Shown here: positions 7,845-14,949 of the stretch, in pieces
Position numbering within the stretch: position 1 is the stretch's first letter
Layout of the letters: each line of letters opens with the position of its first letter
From: Deltaproteobacteria bacterium
GTDB taxonomy: Bacteria > Desulfobacterota_B > Binatia > UBA9968
DNA: 19,230 nucleotides
Assembly (NCBI GenBank): GCA_016193385.1
Contig: JACPSF010000434.1
Coordinates: forward strand, 1-19,230
Direction of reading: 5' to 3'
The notes under the pieces: generated by a model
Told to the model about the DNA's origin: nothing
The model's input: only the letters and a program-made list of their open reading frames with translations
The model's database searches: none
Made by a program: the position numbers and the translations under genes

Positions 7845-8845
7845 CAGAGCAGGATCGCCGCCATAAAGGCGCCCAGAGAGGCTAAGAGGAAGTTGTGGTA
7901 GAGATCCTCGTAGTCCACGATCTTTTTGAGCCCCTCGATCGATCTCTCCTTCAGCGCGATCTCGCCGATGATGTGCCCCAGCTCCTGCCCGGTGAACGAG
8001 CGGTAGGCGTTGCCGCCGGTTTCCTCGGCTACCCGGCGGAGCGTTCCCTCGTCGAATCGACTGATGATCTGGGTCCCTTGATTGTCTTCCAGGTAGCGGA
8101 CGCTCCCGTTTTCCCGGCCGATCGGGATCGGCGCCCCTTCCCTGGAGCCGATGCCGACCGTGTGGACCTTGATGCCGGATCTTTTGATGTCGCGCAGGGC
8201 GGATTCCAGCTCGCTGCCGTGGTCCTCGCCGTCCGAGAGCAGAATGAAGACCCTGTGATAGCGCGCGGCTTGGGGTCGCACCTCCAGCTCTTTGGTGATC
8301 ACGGTCAGGCCGTTTTTGAGCGCGCGGCCGATGTTGGTGCCGTAGCTTAGCGTCGAATCCGACCCGAGGTAGTCGAGGTAGTAGAGGATGTTGTTGGGAT
8401 CCTCGGTGAGGTAAGAGAGGATCAGGCTGGCCTCGGCAAAGGAGACCAGGGCGAGGCGGTCGTCAGGGAGCTTTTTATAGGCGAAACCCCCGATGACCTC
8501 CAACGCCCGCTCCAGCCGCGAAGGCGGAATATCCTGCGCCCGCATGGACGGCGAAGTGTCGAGAAGAAAGACAATGTCCATTCTTTTGGGCTGCATGATC
8601 TTTTTGTCTCGGATCCTTTGCGGATGGGCGAGCGCGACAATCAGGCCGGCGAGGACCAGGTTCAGGAGCGCGTAGCGGCCCACATCTCTCCAGAGGGGCG
8701 AGAGGCGGGAAACCTTTTCCAAGGGGCTCTGCTGGCCGAAGCTGAGCCGTGTTTTATATTTGGTGTGGAGGAAGATTAGCCACAGGGGAACGAGAGCGAT
8801 GAGGGCAAGGAAAAGTTTTAAGTATTGCGGCTGTAAGAACCTCAT
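7844..8845 (-). CDS. mxaL: MxaL-like von Willebrand factor A membrane protein
   Basis: The 333 residues start with a membrane helix (~9-26), a loop and a second helix (~57-73). A VWA domain (~88-290) follows, then a C-terminal hydrophobic segment that ends exactly at the stop (GAFMAAILL). The metal-ion-dependent adhesion site is intact: DTSPS at 96-100, T170 in SYGTN, and D205 in LSDGED. The domain has a long insertion around 240-260 (GRENGSVRYLEDN). It sits between the TPR gene (seven-base gap) and the MoxR gene (one-base overlap). Together with the second VWA gene it gives the operon two membrane VWA partners, as in both mxa (C and L) and bat (A and B) systems. MxaL is the preferred name because of pairing with the MxaK-like gene. 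Confidence 0.75.
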   Translation of the reverse strand: MRFLQPQYLKLFLALIALVPLWLIFLHTKYKTRLSFGQQSPLEKVSRLSPLWRDVGRYALLNLVLAGLIVALAHPQRIRDKKIMQPKRMDIVFLLDTSPSMRAQDIPPSRLERALEVIGGFAYKKLPDDRLALVSFAEASLILSYLTEDPNNILYYLDYLGSDSTLSYGTNIGRALKNGLTVITKELEVRPQAARYHRVFILLSDGEDHGSELESALRDIKRSGIKVHTVGIGSREGAPIPIGRENGSVRYLEDNQGTQIISRFDEGTLRRVAEETGGNAYRSFTGQELGHIIGEIALKERSIEGLKKIVDYEDLYHNFLLASLGAFMAAILL

Positions 8846-8852
8846 GTCTCAA

Positions 8853-9479
8853 TCAGCCCCGCTTTTCCGGCGGCGGGATGCCCCGTGTAGGGTCGGTCGT
8901 CGGGCGCATCCTCTCCAGGATCGATTTGACCTTTTCTCCGGCATCCTTTTTATCCTGGCCTTTCTGAGAAAGGATCGTCTTGACCAGTTCGTAATTGTAT
9001 TTGAGGTCCCAGTCATCCGGCTCCGCCGCTAATCCTTTTTCGTACTCTTCGAGCGCGCCTTTTGCCGCCTTCAGCTTCTCCTCGGGGTTTTTGCTCAGGA
9101 TGGCCCGGCGCAGCAGGACGTTGCCGAGCCAAAAGGAATATTGCGGGCTTTCAGCCAGAAATGGGGCGCTGCGGACCCCTTCCTCCAGCTTATCCATGAC
9201 CTCGTCGTTTTGCCCCGCGGAGTACAGCAGGCGCACCTGATTGAAGATCAGCGTCTGGTAATCATCTCTTAAAAGGTGGACCAGCCAGGGCAGGCGATGG
9301 AACGGGGCCTCTGCCGCCTGATAAAGCCCTACGGCAGTGTCGAGGTTGCCCTTGCGGGACGCTTGGTTTCCTCTCTCGATTTCAAAAAGCCACCAGGCAT
9401 AGGCGAGGGAGCACACGGAGAGGACAAGGATCAAGGCGAGCAAAACGGGCCAGAAAAGCTTTTTGGGCAGCAAGGGCAT
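8853..9479 (-). CDS. mxaK: MxaK-like membrane-anchored TPR protein
   Basis: This is the first gene of the operon. The 208 residues comprise an N-terminal membrane anchor (~9-30) and an alpha-helical region with degenerate tetratricopeptide-like helices. These include GNLDTAVGLYQ (~44-54), YSFWLGNVLLRRAI (~114-127) and LEEYEKGLAAEPDDWDLKYNYEL (two fragments, ~142-164). The tail is charged and Pro-rich. The FWLGN...RRA and DDWDLKYN elements recall MxaK of methanol-dehydrogenase clusters, but BatC/BatE-type TPR proteins share this plan, so the name is tentative. A GAGG sequence lies about 14 bases upstream of the ATG, rather far; the initiation site is therefore less certain than for the downstream genes. 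It probably scaffolds the VWA/MoxR assembly at the inner membrane. Confidence 0.65.
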   Translation of the reverse strand: MPLLPKKLFWPVLLALILVLSVCSLAYAWWLFEIERGNQASRKGNLDTAVGLYQAAEAPFHRLPWLVHLLRDDYQTLIFNQVRLLYSAGQNDEVMDKLEEGVRSAPFLAESPQYSFWLGNVLLRRAILSKNPEEKLKAAKGALEEYEKGLAAEPDDWDLKYNYELVKTILSQKGQDKKDAGEKVKSILERMRPTTDPTRGIPPPEKRG

Positions 9480-9511
9480 ATGCAGTTTCGTTTCCTACCT
9501 CGCTTGCCGTT

Positions 9512-9550
9512 GAAAAAGATCCGTTTGCGGTCATGAGAAAGGATCTTTTC
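9512..9550 (-). repeat. Inverted repeat in the leader of the mxa-like operon
   Basis: GAAAAAGATCC (9512-9522) pairs with GGATCTTTTC (9541-9550), perfect except for one extra A, around an 18-base loop. It lies between the candidate promoter and the first gene, so it would be transcribed as a leader hairpin on the minus strand; alternatively it is a DNA operator. There is no U-tract after the stem, so it is not an ordinary terminator. Confidence 0.45.
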
Positions 9551-9593
9551 CTGTTGCCGCTCAGAGCATGAACCGAGGCGCCAGCACCGGATT

Positions 9594-9623
9594 AAAATAC
9601 TGCCGAGGGTGTTAGGGAGTCAA
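9594..9623 (-). promoter_or_regulatory. Candidate sigma-70 promoter of the mxa-like operon
   Basis: On the minus strand TTGACT (9623-9618) is followed after 18 bases by TATTTT (9599-9594), 5/6 and 4/6 matches to consensus. Transcription would begin near 9587, giving a leader of about 107 bases before the first gene at 9479. It is the best promoter-like match seen in the 242-base spacer 9480-9721, which otherwise holds only the leader inverted repeat. Confidence 0.4.
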
Positions 9624-9721
9624 GACGGGACAGAACGCTGGCCGTGAAGTCCCATAACAATGACCGTGTAAAAGACCGGAGGGAGGCTTATACATGAAAT
9701 AAGGAAAAGAGGGAAGCTTGG

Positions 9722-9991
9722 CTACCGTGAGAGGTATTTTTGGGCTTCTTCTTTATCGAGACACATTCCCGAGTGAAATCGCGCTGCGGCGTCGAGCGCG
9801 CCTTGGGCCGACGTTATGCCAATGGTCGTCGCCCGAAACCGCTCGCACTCCGCCAGCGTCGGGAATTCGCCCGCCGAGGCCCATTTACCGACGCGAAAGT
9901 CACCTAGGTCTTCGCGTCCGGGAACGGCTGGCACCCAATACTCGGGGATGAGCAAGACCCACACGAGAAGGGAAACCCACGTCGCATGCAT
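9722..9991 (-). CDS. Small exported protein of unknown function
   Basis: The 89-residue reading from ATG at 9991 begins with a hydrophobic stretch (WVSLLVWVLLIP) that could be a signal peptide or anchor. A polar domain follows with two cysteines (C49 in LAECERF and C77 in GMCLDK), which could form a disulfide after export. The frame stays open to a TTG 12 codons upstream, but that has no ribosome binding site; the ATG is chosen because the signal-like segment starts right there. The plan (short hydrophobic leader, Trp-rich turn, a GxFPTLAECE-type motif, a late Cys) resembles small hypothetical exported proteins I have seen in deltaproteobacterial and related metagenomic genomes; no function is known. 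It stands alone, with no partner at operon-like spacing. Confidence 0.6.
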   Translation of the reverse strand: MHATWVSLLVWVLLIPEYWVPAVPGREDLGDFRVGKWASAGEFPTLAECERFRATTIGITSAQGALDAAARFHSGMCLDKEEAQKYLSR

Positions 9992-10148
9992 ATGCGTCCG
10001 TCTATCTCGGGTGCCAACTGCTGTCAAGGTCGAATAGACATTAAAGAAAAGGCGGTGCCGCGCGTTTCCCCTGCCCCCGGTCGGTTTAATAAGTCTTGCC
10101 GCTACTCTTATTGCACAGCGGTGGCCTGACCTGTTAAAGGTAGGCGCT

Positions 10149-11513
10149 ATGGAACCGAGCGGGCTCAGACGTCAACTAGGATTATTCGATGCGGTGATGC
10201 TCATCGCGGGAAACATTATCGGGATCGGTATTTTCGTCACGACCGGTGAAATCGCTCAGAGCCTTCCCACCCCTGGGGGCATACTCCTGATTTGGTTATT
10301 GGGCGGGTGTTTGGCTCTGGCTGGCGCTTTGAGCTGCGCCGAGCTTGCCGCCTCTCTGCCTTATTCCGGCGGCGACTACATCTACTTGAGAGAGGCTTAC
10401 GGTTCGCTCGTCGGTTTTCTTTCCGGGTGGTCTTCCTTCCTGGTGACATTTTCAGGATCCATTGCCTTGCTTGCTGTGGTTTTTACCGCCTTCCTGGCTT
10501 TTTTCTTTCCGATTCTATCTGCGGAGCACGTTCTTTTTTCTGTGGATTTCTTGGGCTTGTCCCTGACGCTCTCGCTCGCTCATTTCTTCTCGATGGCCGT
10601 GGTCCTGGTTCTTTCCGCGATCCATTTCGTCGGCGTTGGCATGGGTGCGATGGTGCAGAATATCTTGACCTTACTGAAAATCGGCGCCCTGCTCGGGATC
10701 ATTCTCCTTGGCATTTTGCTGGGTAACGGCGACCTGGATCATTTTTCTCCCTTCTTTGAGCTGGAAAGAATGAGCGACCTGAGCCTCATTGGTTTTGCTT
10801 TTATTCCTGTGATCTTCACCTATGCGGGCTGGAATGCGGTGATCTACATGGCGGGGGAGGTCAGGGAACCGGAAAGGAACCTCCCGCGCGCCCTTCTGTG
10901 GGCCAATCTCCTCGTGGTGGTTCTTTATATCGCTATCAACGCCGTGTATTTCTACGCGGTTCCGGTGGAAAAAATGCAGGGCACCATCCGCGTGTCCGAG
11001 CTGGCGACTACGGCACTCTTCGGCCGGCGAACCTCGGCTTGGATTACGGCCATCATCACGGTTTCTATCCTCGGCTCGTTGAACGTTACCGTTATGATCG
11101 GGCCGAGAATTTACTACGCCATGGCCAAAGACGGCCTTTTCTTCCAGGGCCTCACCCGGGTTCATCCTCGTTTTTCCACCCCGTCGAGTGCCATTGTCCT
11201 CCAGGCCCTATGGTCGTGCGTGCTGATTCTCACGGGGACGTTCCATTTTCTCCTGAATTACGTGAGCGTTATCATCACCGTTTTCTCCGGCCTTACTGTG
11301 GGCGCGCTCCTGGTCCTTAGGACAAAAAGGCCGGAACTCAAGCGACCCTACAAGATTTGGGGGTACCCCCTAGTGCCCGTCCTGTTTATCCTGGTGATTC
11401 TCGGGATCGCTCTGGCGACGCTTAAAGAGAAGCCGATGGATGCGCTCCGAGGGCTGGGAATCGTCGCCCTGGGCGTGCCCGCTTACTTTTTCTGGTCTCG
11501 CTCCCGTTCCTGA
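10149..11513 (+). CDS. APC-family amino-acid permease
   Basis: The 454-residue integral membrane protein has about 12 hydrophobic helices. The first contains the APC/LAT-type motif GNIIGIGIFVTTG (21-33), the unwound substrate-binding helix of this superfamily; the family-typical SCAELAASLPYSGGDYIYLREAYG follows in two parts around 63-86. Helix 6 has the expected FTYAGWNAVIYMAGEVREPERN (two parts, ~214-235), with the conserved E and P residues. It most resembles the amino-acid transporter (LAT-like) branch of the APC superfamily; substrate cannot be read from sequence. An AAAGGTAGG ribosome binding site precedes the ATG. It is probably a single-gene unit: the next gene lies 61 bases downstream behind a low-complexity spacer. 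The C-terminus ends soon after the last helix with RSRS. Confidence 0.88.
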   Translation: MEPSGLRRQLGLFDAVMLIAGNIIGIGIFVTTGEIAQSLPTPGGILLIWLLGGCLALAGALSCAELAASLPYSGGDYIYLREAYGSLVGFLSGWSSFLVTFSGSIALLAVVFTAFLAFFFPILSAEHVLFSVDFLGLSLTLSLAHFFSMAVVLVLSAIHFVGVGMGAMVQNILTLLKIGALLGIILLGILLGNGDLDHFSPFFELERMSDLSLIGFAFIPVIFTYAGWNAVIYMAGEVREPERNLPRALLWANLLVVVLYIAINAVYFYAVPVEKMQGTIRVSELATTALFGRRTSAWITAIITVSILGSLNVTVMIGPRIYYAMAKDGLFFQGLTRVHPRFSTPSSAIVLQALWSCVLILTGTFHFLLNYVSVIITVFSGLTVGALLVLRTKRPELKRPYKIWGYPLVPVLFILVILGIALATLKEKPMDALRGLGIVALGVPAYFFWSRSRS

Positions 11514-11574
11514 ATAAGGCAGGGTAACAGAGATAAAGAGTTGAAAGGTTAAGGGAATTAACGGTTAGGAATCC

Positions 11575-12192
11575 ATGGCCATCCGGATCACGAGGGTTTA
11601 TACGCGTACGGGAGACAAGGGCGAGACCGGCCTCGTGGGCGGCAAGCGAGTTCCCAAAGATGCGCCAAGGATCGAGGCGTACGGCACCATCGATGAGCTT
11701 AATTCCGTCGTGGGACTGGCGCGCGCTTTCAATGAGGAGAATTTCGGCGAGAGCGAGGCGCGTCGCTTCGTGGACGAGCTTTTGCGCGGCATTCAGAACG
11801 AACTCTTCGATCTCGGTAGTGAGCTGGCTACCCCTGCGGATTTTGCTCATCCGGGCATGTATCGCATGGGTGATAAAGAGGTCAGAAGGATCGAGGCGAC
11901 CATCGATCAGTGCCAGAAAGAGCTCGAGCCGCTCAGGTCCTTCGTTCTGCCGGGAGGGGGAAGGATCGCGGCGAGCCTGCATCAATGCCGCACCGTCTGC
12001 CGCCGGGCCGAGCGCGAGATCGTGCGGCTTTCGCGCCGGGAACCGGTCGGGGAATGGCCGCTCAAATATTTGAACCGCTTGAGCGACCTCTTTTTTGTCC
12101 TCTCGCGCTGGGTTGTCAAGCGGATGGGCAAAAGAGAAGAGCTGTGGCAACGAGGCTTGCAGCAGGGCAAGCCGAAAAAGAGGGGGAAGTAG
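11575..12192 (+). CDS. PduO-type cob(I)alamin adenosyltransferase
   Basis: The enzyme transfers the 5'-deoxyadenosyl group of ATP to cob(I)alamin, making adenosylcobalamin for B12-dependent mutases or similar enzymes. The 205 residues carry all PduO/MMAB landmarks. These are the N-terminal ATP-binding segment YTRTGDKGETGL (9-20), the conserved RIEAYGTIDELNS (32-44), SFVLPGGG (122-129), RTVCRRAER (139-147) and YLNRLSDLFFVLSR (165-178). The C-terminus is a basic tail. AGGA lies five bases upstream of the ATG. The fabI gene follows 15 bases downstream, so the two are probably one transcript although no functional link is obvious. No B12-dependent enzyme gene is present in the window. Confidence 0.95.
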   Translation: MAIRITRVYTRTGDKGETGLVGGKRVPKDAPRIEAYGTIDELNSVVGLARAFNEENFGESEARRFVDELLRGIQNELFDLGSELATPADFAHPGMYRMGDKEVRRIEATIDQCQKELEPLRSFVLPGGGRIAASLHQCRTVCRRAEREIVRLSRREPVGEWPLKYLNRLSDLFFVLSRWVVKRMGKREELWQRGLQQGKPKKRGK

Positions 12193-12207
12193 GAAAGGGG
12201 AGAGCCG

Positions 12208-12978
12208 ATGGATTTGCTGAAAGGAAAAAAGGGCGTCATCTTCGGGGTTGCCAACGAGCGGAGCATCGCGTGGGCGATCGCGCGCGCCCTGCACCAAGAA
12301 GGCGCCGAGCTCGCCTTCACCTACGCCGGGGAGATATTGGAGAAGCGGGTTAGGCCTCTCGCGGAGAGCATCGCCGCCAAGCTCATTCTCCCCTGCGACG
12401 TGACCAGGGACGAGGAGATCGCCGGCGCTTTCCAAGCGCTGAAGGAGCAGTGGGACGGGCTGGATATTCTCATTCACGCCATCGCCTATGCCGGCCAGGA
12501 GGATCTTTCCCACCCTTACCTAGAGACCGGTCGCCAGGGTTTCCATCTCGCCTTGGATGTGAGCGCTTACTCCCTGGTAGTCCTGGCGCGCCAAGCGGCC
12601 GCCATGATGGAGGGGCGCAAGGGTTCGATCGTGACGATGACCTATCTGGGCTCCGAGAAGGTGATTCCAAATTACAATGTCATGGGTGTGGCCAAGGCGG
12701 CGCTCGAGGCAAGCGTGAGGTATCTAGCCCACGATTTGGGGCCCAAAGGAATCCGGATCAATGCGATCTCGGCTGGTCCGATAAAAACGCTAGCCGCCGC
12801 CGGTATAGCCGGCTTCAGGGAGATGCTGCACTACAGCAGCGAACGGGCCCCGCTCAAGAGAAACATCGATGCCGAAGAGGTAGGACGCGCCGCTCTTTTT
12901 CTGGTGAGCGAGATGGCAAGCGCTATCACCGGAGAGGTGGTCCACGTGGATGCCGGGTATAATATAATGGGGATGTGA
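12208..12978 (+). CDS. fabI: Enoyl-[acyl-carrier-protein] reductase (FabI)
   Basis: FabI reduces trans-2-enoyl-ACP with NAD(P)H, the last step of each fatty-acid elongation cycle. This 256-residue short-chain dehydrogenase has the FabI-type cofactor loop [13 protein letters not shown] (13-25) in place of the usual GxxxGxG. It also has the catalytic set Y146, Y156 and K163 (NYNVMGVAK), the same numbering as the E. coli enzyme, and the substrate-loop [14 protein letters not shown] (187-200) followed by F203. Residue 93 is Ala instead of the Gly of E. coli, as in several other bacterial FabIs. The GAGAG-rich Shine-Dalgarno lies just upstream. It follows the adenosyltransferase gene by 15 bases; the next gene is 82 bases away behind a tandem-repeat spacer. 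Confidence 0.96.
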   Translation: MDLLKGKKGVIFGVANERSIAWAIARALHQEGAELAFTYAGEILEKRVRPLAESIAAKLILPCDVTRDEEIAGAFQALKEQWDGLDILIHAIAYAGQEDLSHPYLETGRQGFHLALDVSAYSLVVLARQAAAMMEGRKGSIVTMTYLGSEKVIPNYNVMGVAKAALEASVRYLAHDLGPKGIRINAISAGPIKTLAAAGIAGFREMLHYSSERAPLKRNIDAEEVGRAALFLVSEMASAITGEVVHVDAGYNIMGM

Positions 12979-13004
12979 ATTAAAGTTGTTCAAGCCGATC
13001 AGAA

Positions 13005-13041
13005 CGTTTTGAACCGTTTGAACTATTTGAACGATTTGAAC
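13005..13041. repeat. Degenerate 9-nt tandem repeat between fabI and the rhodanese gene
   Basis: Four consecutive units share TTTGAAC: CGTTTTGAAC, CGTTTGAAC, TATTTGAAC, GATTTGAAC. Only the first two bases of each unit vary (the first unit has one extra T). A GTTCAA just upstream (12988-12993) is complementary to the unit core, so the RNA could pair in several registers. The array fills about half of the 82-base spacer and looks like the short tandemly repeated sequences known from intergenic regions of some bacteria. Confidence 0.75.
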
Positions 13042-13060
13042 TGCTAGAGAGGAGATCTCT

Positions 13061-13501
13061 ATGGCGGTTAAAGAGATCGCTCCGCAGGAGGCTCACGACC
13101 TGCTTGGTCAGGGCCGGGAGTGCGTATACATCGATGTGCGCACCGTCGGCGAATTTGCCGCCGGCCATCCGCGGGGCGCGGTCAATATCCCGATTGCGTT
13201 TCCCGACCCGGCTCAGGGGATGAGCCTCAATCAGGACTTTGTCCGTGTCGTAGAGGCCCATTTTCCCAAAGATCAAAAAATCATCGTTGGGTGCCAGGCC
13301 GGCCCCCGGGCGGATGCGGCCGCTCGAATGCTCGAGCGTGCGGGATATCAAGACCTTTCCTGCATGGAGGGAGGCTTTGGGGGAATGCGCGACCCGTTCG
13401 GGAAGGTGATCGCTCCGGGGTGGGCCGATTTGGATTTGCCGGTGAGTCAGGAAAACGGGGCGGGCGTGAGTTACGAGTCGCTGGCAAGCAAAGTGAAATG
13501 A
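13061..13501 (+). CDS. Single-domain rhodanese (sulfurtransferase)
   Basis: The 146-residue protein is one rhodanese domain. It has the N-terminal YIDVRTVGEFAAGHPRGAVN element (23-42), typical of single-domain rhodaneses, and the active-site cysteine C78 in the loop CQAGPRA (CxxGxR), which carries the persulfide during sulfur transfer. The CMEGGFGGM motif of the last strand follows. There is no signal peptide, so it is cytoplasmic. GAGGAG lies seven bases before the ATG. Its stop overlaps the start of the metallo-beta-lactamase-fold gene in ATGA, and the pair recalls rhodanese/persulfide-dioxygenase couples that handle glutathione persulfide. Nearby DsrE-family genes strengthen a sulfur-relay interpretation. 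Confidence 0.92.
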   Translation: MAVKEIAPQEAHDLLGQGRECVYIDVRTVGEFAAGHPRGAVNIPIAFPDPAQGMSLNQDFVRVVEAHFPKDQKIIVGCQAGPRADAAARMLERAGYQDLSCMEGGFGGMRDPFGKVIAPGWADLDLPVSQENGAGVSYESLASKVK

Positions 13502-14193
13502 AAAGCCCTCTTTATTTCACGCAGCTGGAGGTCGGGCCGATGCAAAATTTTGTCTATCTAATCGGCTCGATGGAGACGCGAAAAGCCGCGGTCGTCGATG
13601 CGGCATGGGACATCGAGAGGATCCTGAGCCATGCCGCCGGGGACGGGATGGAAATCACCCACGCGTTGGTCACGCACACGCACCCGGACCATGTTGGGTC
13701 GTGGTTGCGCGACACGCATATCGAAGGGGTAGAGGAACTTTTGGCCAAGACTAAAGCCCGGGTTGTGGTCCACCGCGCGGAGGCGGAGTTTTTCAAGTCG
13801 CTTTCCCCTTCCGACATGATCAGGGCGGAGAGCGGCGACGTGATCGATGTCGGAGGGTTGGGGATCAAGCTGATTCATACGCCGGGGCACACCCCAGGCT
13901 CGCAGTGTTTTTTGCTCGAAACTCCCTCGGTCTCGGGACCCGCGCGCCTGATTGCCGGCGACACGCTGTTTATCGGTTCCTGCGGACGAGTCGATTTTCC
14001 CGGCGGGAGCGCCGAGCAGATGTACGAGAGCCTGACGCAAAAGCTCATGCGCCTTCCCGATGATACCCTGCTTTTTCCCGGGCATAATTACGCAGCCAAA
14101 CCCGAATCGACGATCGGAGAGCAAAAAAGAACCAACCCCTATCTCCAGTTCCACTCCCTCGATGCCTTCCTGGCTGCTATGGGATACGGTTGA
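13498..14193 (+). CDS. Metallo-beta-lactamase-fold hydrolase/dioxygenase, glyoxalase II or ETHE1-like
   Basis: The frame is open far upstream inside the rhodanese gene, but the real start is the ATG of the ATGA overlap at 13498, giving 231 residues. The metal ligands are complete: H60, H62, D64 and H65 in HTHPDH, H131 in HTPGHTPGS, D155 in AGDTLF, and H196 in FPGHNY. The GSCGRVDFPGG segment (160-170) and the late STIGEQKRTNP are shared by hydroxyacylglutathione hydrolases and ETHE1-type persulfide dioxygenases. The full two-metal ligand set fits a hydrolase but does not exclude a mononuclear-iron persulfide dioxygenase, since that enzyme uses a subset of these residues. Coupling to a rhodanese argues for persulfide chemistry. 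The exact reaction is unresolved. Confidence 0.88.
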   Translation: MKSPLYFTQLEVGPMQNFVYLIGSMETRKAAVVDAAWDIERILSHAAGDGMEITHALVTHTHPDHVGSWLRDTHIEGVEELLAKTKARVVVHRAEAEFFKSLSPSDMIRAESGDVIDVGGLGIKLIHTPGHTPGSQCFLLETPSVSGPARLIAGDTLFIGSCGRVDFPGGSAEQMYESLTQKLMRLPDDTLLFPGHNYAAKPESTIGEQKRTNPYLQFHSLDAFLAAMGYG

Positions 14194-14225
14194 GAAGTCG
14201 TCCCCGGGGTGGCGCTTGGCGTCGC

Positions 14226-14762
14226 CTAGGGCTTGGTATTTAGGGTAAGGGCGATGGCGGCGGCGGCGGTGCGGGTTTCGACGCTGAGTTTTTCATAGAT
14301 TCGCTCGAGGTGCTTGCCGATCGTGCGCGGGCTGCGCGAGAGAATCTTGCCGATATCAGCGTTGGTCTTTCCTCGCGCCACCCACAAGAGCACATCGGCC
14401 TCTCGCGGTGTAAGCCCCAAAAATTCAACGAAAGCGGACTTCGGGCTGAGAATCTGTTCCTCGAGCACCAGAACTTTAAGGCCGCGCTCAAAGAGCGGCT
14501 TGATCACCAGGCGACTCCCACCGCGCTCAACCGTGAGCGGCCTTCGGGGGTAGGTGAGGACGTTCTTTTTGCTGGAACTTCGCCTGTGGCTTCGCAGCCA
14601 TGTCTGAATCGTATGGGGAAGGTGTCCTGAGCCGAGAGCTGCAAGCCCAAAATATCTCGTCAATAAGCGTCTGGCCCAACCAGATACGGGATGGGCGCTC
14701 TTAGGTCGAAGAAGAATAAGCCCGGGCTTGGAGGGCTTTATAAAGGGGTTTCGCGATTGCAT
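14226..14762 (-). CDS. Short LuxR-type HTH transcriptional regulator
   Basis: The 178-residue protein carries a GerE/LuxR DNA-binding domain at its C-terminus (~115-172): LTPREADVLLWVARGKTNADIG, then SRSPRTIGKHLERIYEKL, given here as separate pieces. Residues ~29-105 (ARRLLTRYFG, LERG-like strands ending KVLVLEEQ) resemble the region between the sensor domain and the HTH in longer LuxR proteins. The usual N-terminal GAF/PAS or receiver domain is absent. The start is secure: GGAGG nine bases before the ATG; upstream the frame holds no ATG, GTG or TTG before a TGA stop, so this is not simply a mis-called start. It is divergent from the three DsrE-family genes (187-base spacer) and convergent with the metallo-beta-lactamase-fold gene, and may regulate the former. 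Confidence 0.85.
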   Translation of the reverse strand: MQSRNPFIKPSKPGLILLRPKSAHPVSGWARRLLTRYFGLAALGSGHLPHTIQTWLRSHRRSSSKKNVLTYPRRPLTVERGGSRLVIKPLFERGLKVLVLEEQILSPKSAFVEFLGLTPREADVLLWVARGKTNADIGKILSRSPRTIGKHLERIYEKLSVETRTAAAAIALTLNTKP

Positions 14763-14841
14763 CCCGGCTCGCCTCCGAATGGACTTCTTCGCCTCGTAGA
14801 ATCGCGATTCGTACTTCCGCAGAAAAGATCCTTTTAATAAA

Positions 14842-14880
14842 AGTTGCGATATACGTCAAGTTGCGTATTGACATGACGCA
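14842..14880. promoter_or_regulatory. Cluster of direct and inverted repeats in the luxR/dsrE divergent spacer
   Basis: AGTTGCG occurs twice (14842-14848 and 14859-14865), 17 bases apart. ATACG (14851-14855) and CGTAT (14864-14868) form an inverted repeat around 8 bases, and TGCGT (14862-14866) with ACGCA (14876-14880) forms another around 9 bases. A TTGACA (14868-14873) lies in the same stretch but has no convincing -10 partner at normal spacing. Clustered half-sites between a divergent regulator and its likely target operon suggest an operator; this is inference from pattern alone. Confidence 0.4.
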
Positions 14881-14949
14881 CGGAATTTTGCTCAGGGTAA
14901 AGTGTTTCCAGTCAGTCCATATCGTTCTCGACAAAAGGAGGTCAGAAAG

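Noticed and set aside
3951..9479. Reading the MoxR/VWA operon as a Bat aerotolerance operon
   Set aside because: Not excluded, but the anchored protein is much shorter than BatD and the set K, L, R, S, A, C matches the mxa complement one to one, so mxa is preferred.
10088..10112. AATAAG/CTTATT inverted repeat upstream of the permease gene
   Set aside because: Only six AT-rich bases per arm around 13 bases; easily due to chance and without promoter context.
11422..12513. Long minus-strand ORF (363 codons) opposite the permease end, adenosyltransferase and fabI
   Set aside because: It crosses three unmistakable plus-strand genes in antisense; the open frame is a by-product of GC-rich codon use.
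13120..13497. Upstream extension of the MBL-fold reading frame through the rhodanese gene
   Set aside because: The rhodanese frame is convincing over the same bases, and the ATGA overlap at 13498 gives the MBL protein a normal N-terminus.
14226..14762. The LuxR gene as a pseudogene broken by a frameshift
   Set aside because: A GGAGG ribosome binding site sits at the right distance before the ATG and the frame is intact to the end of the HTH; absence of the sensor domain alone does not show decay.
14868..14903. TTGACA as the -35 box of the DsrE operon promoter
   Set aside because: No acceptable -10 hexamer is found 16-18 bases downstream; TAAAGT lies about 24 bases away.
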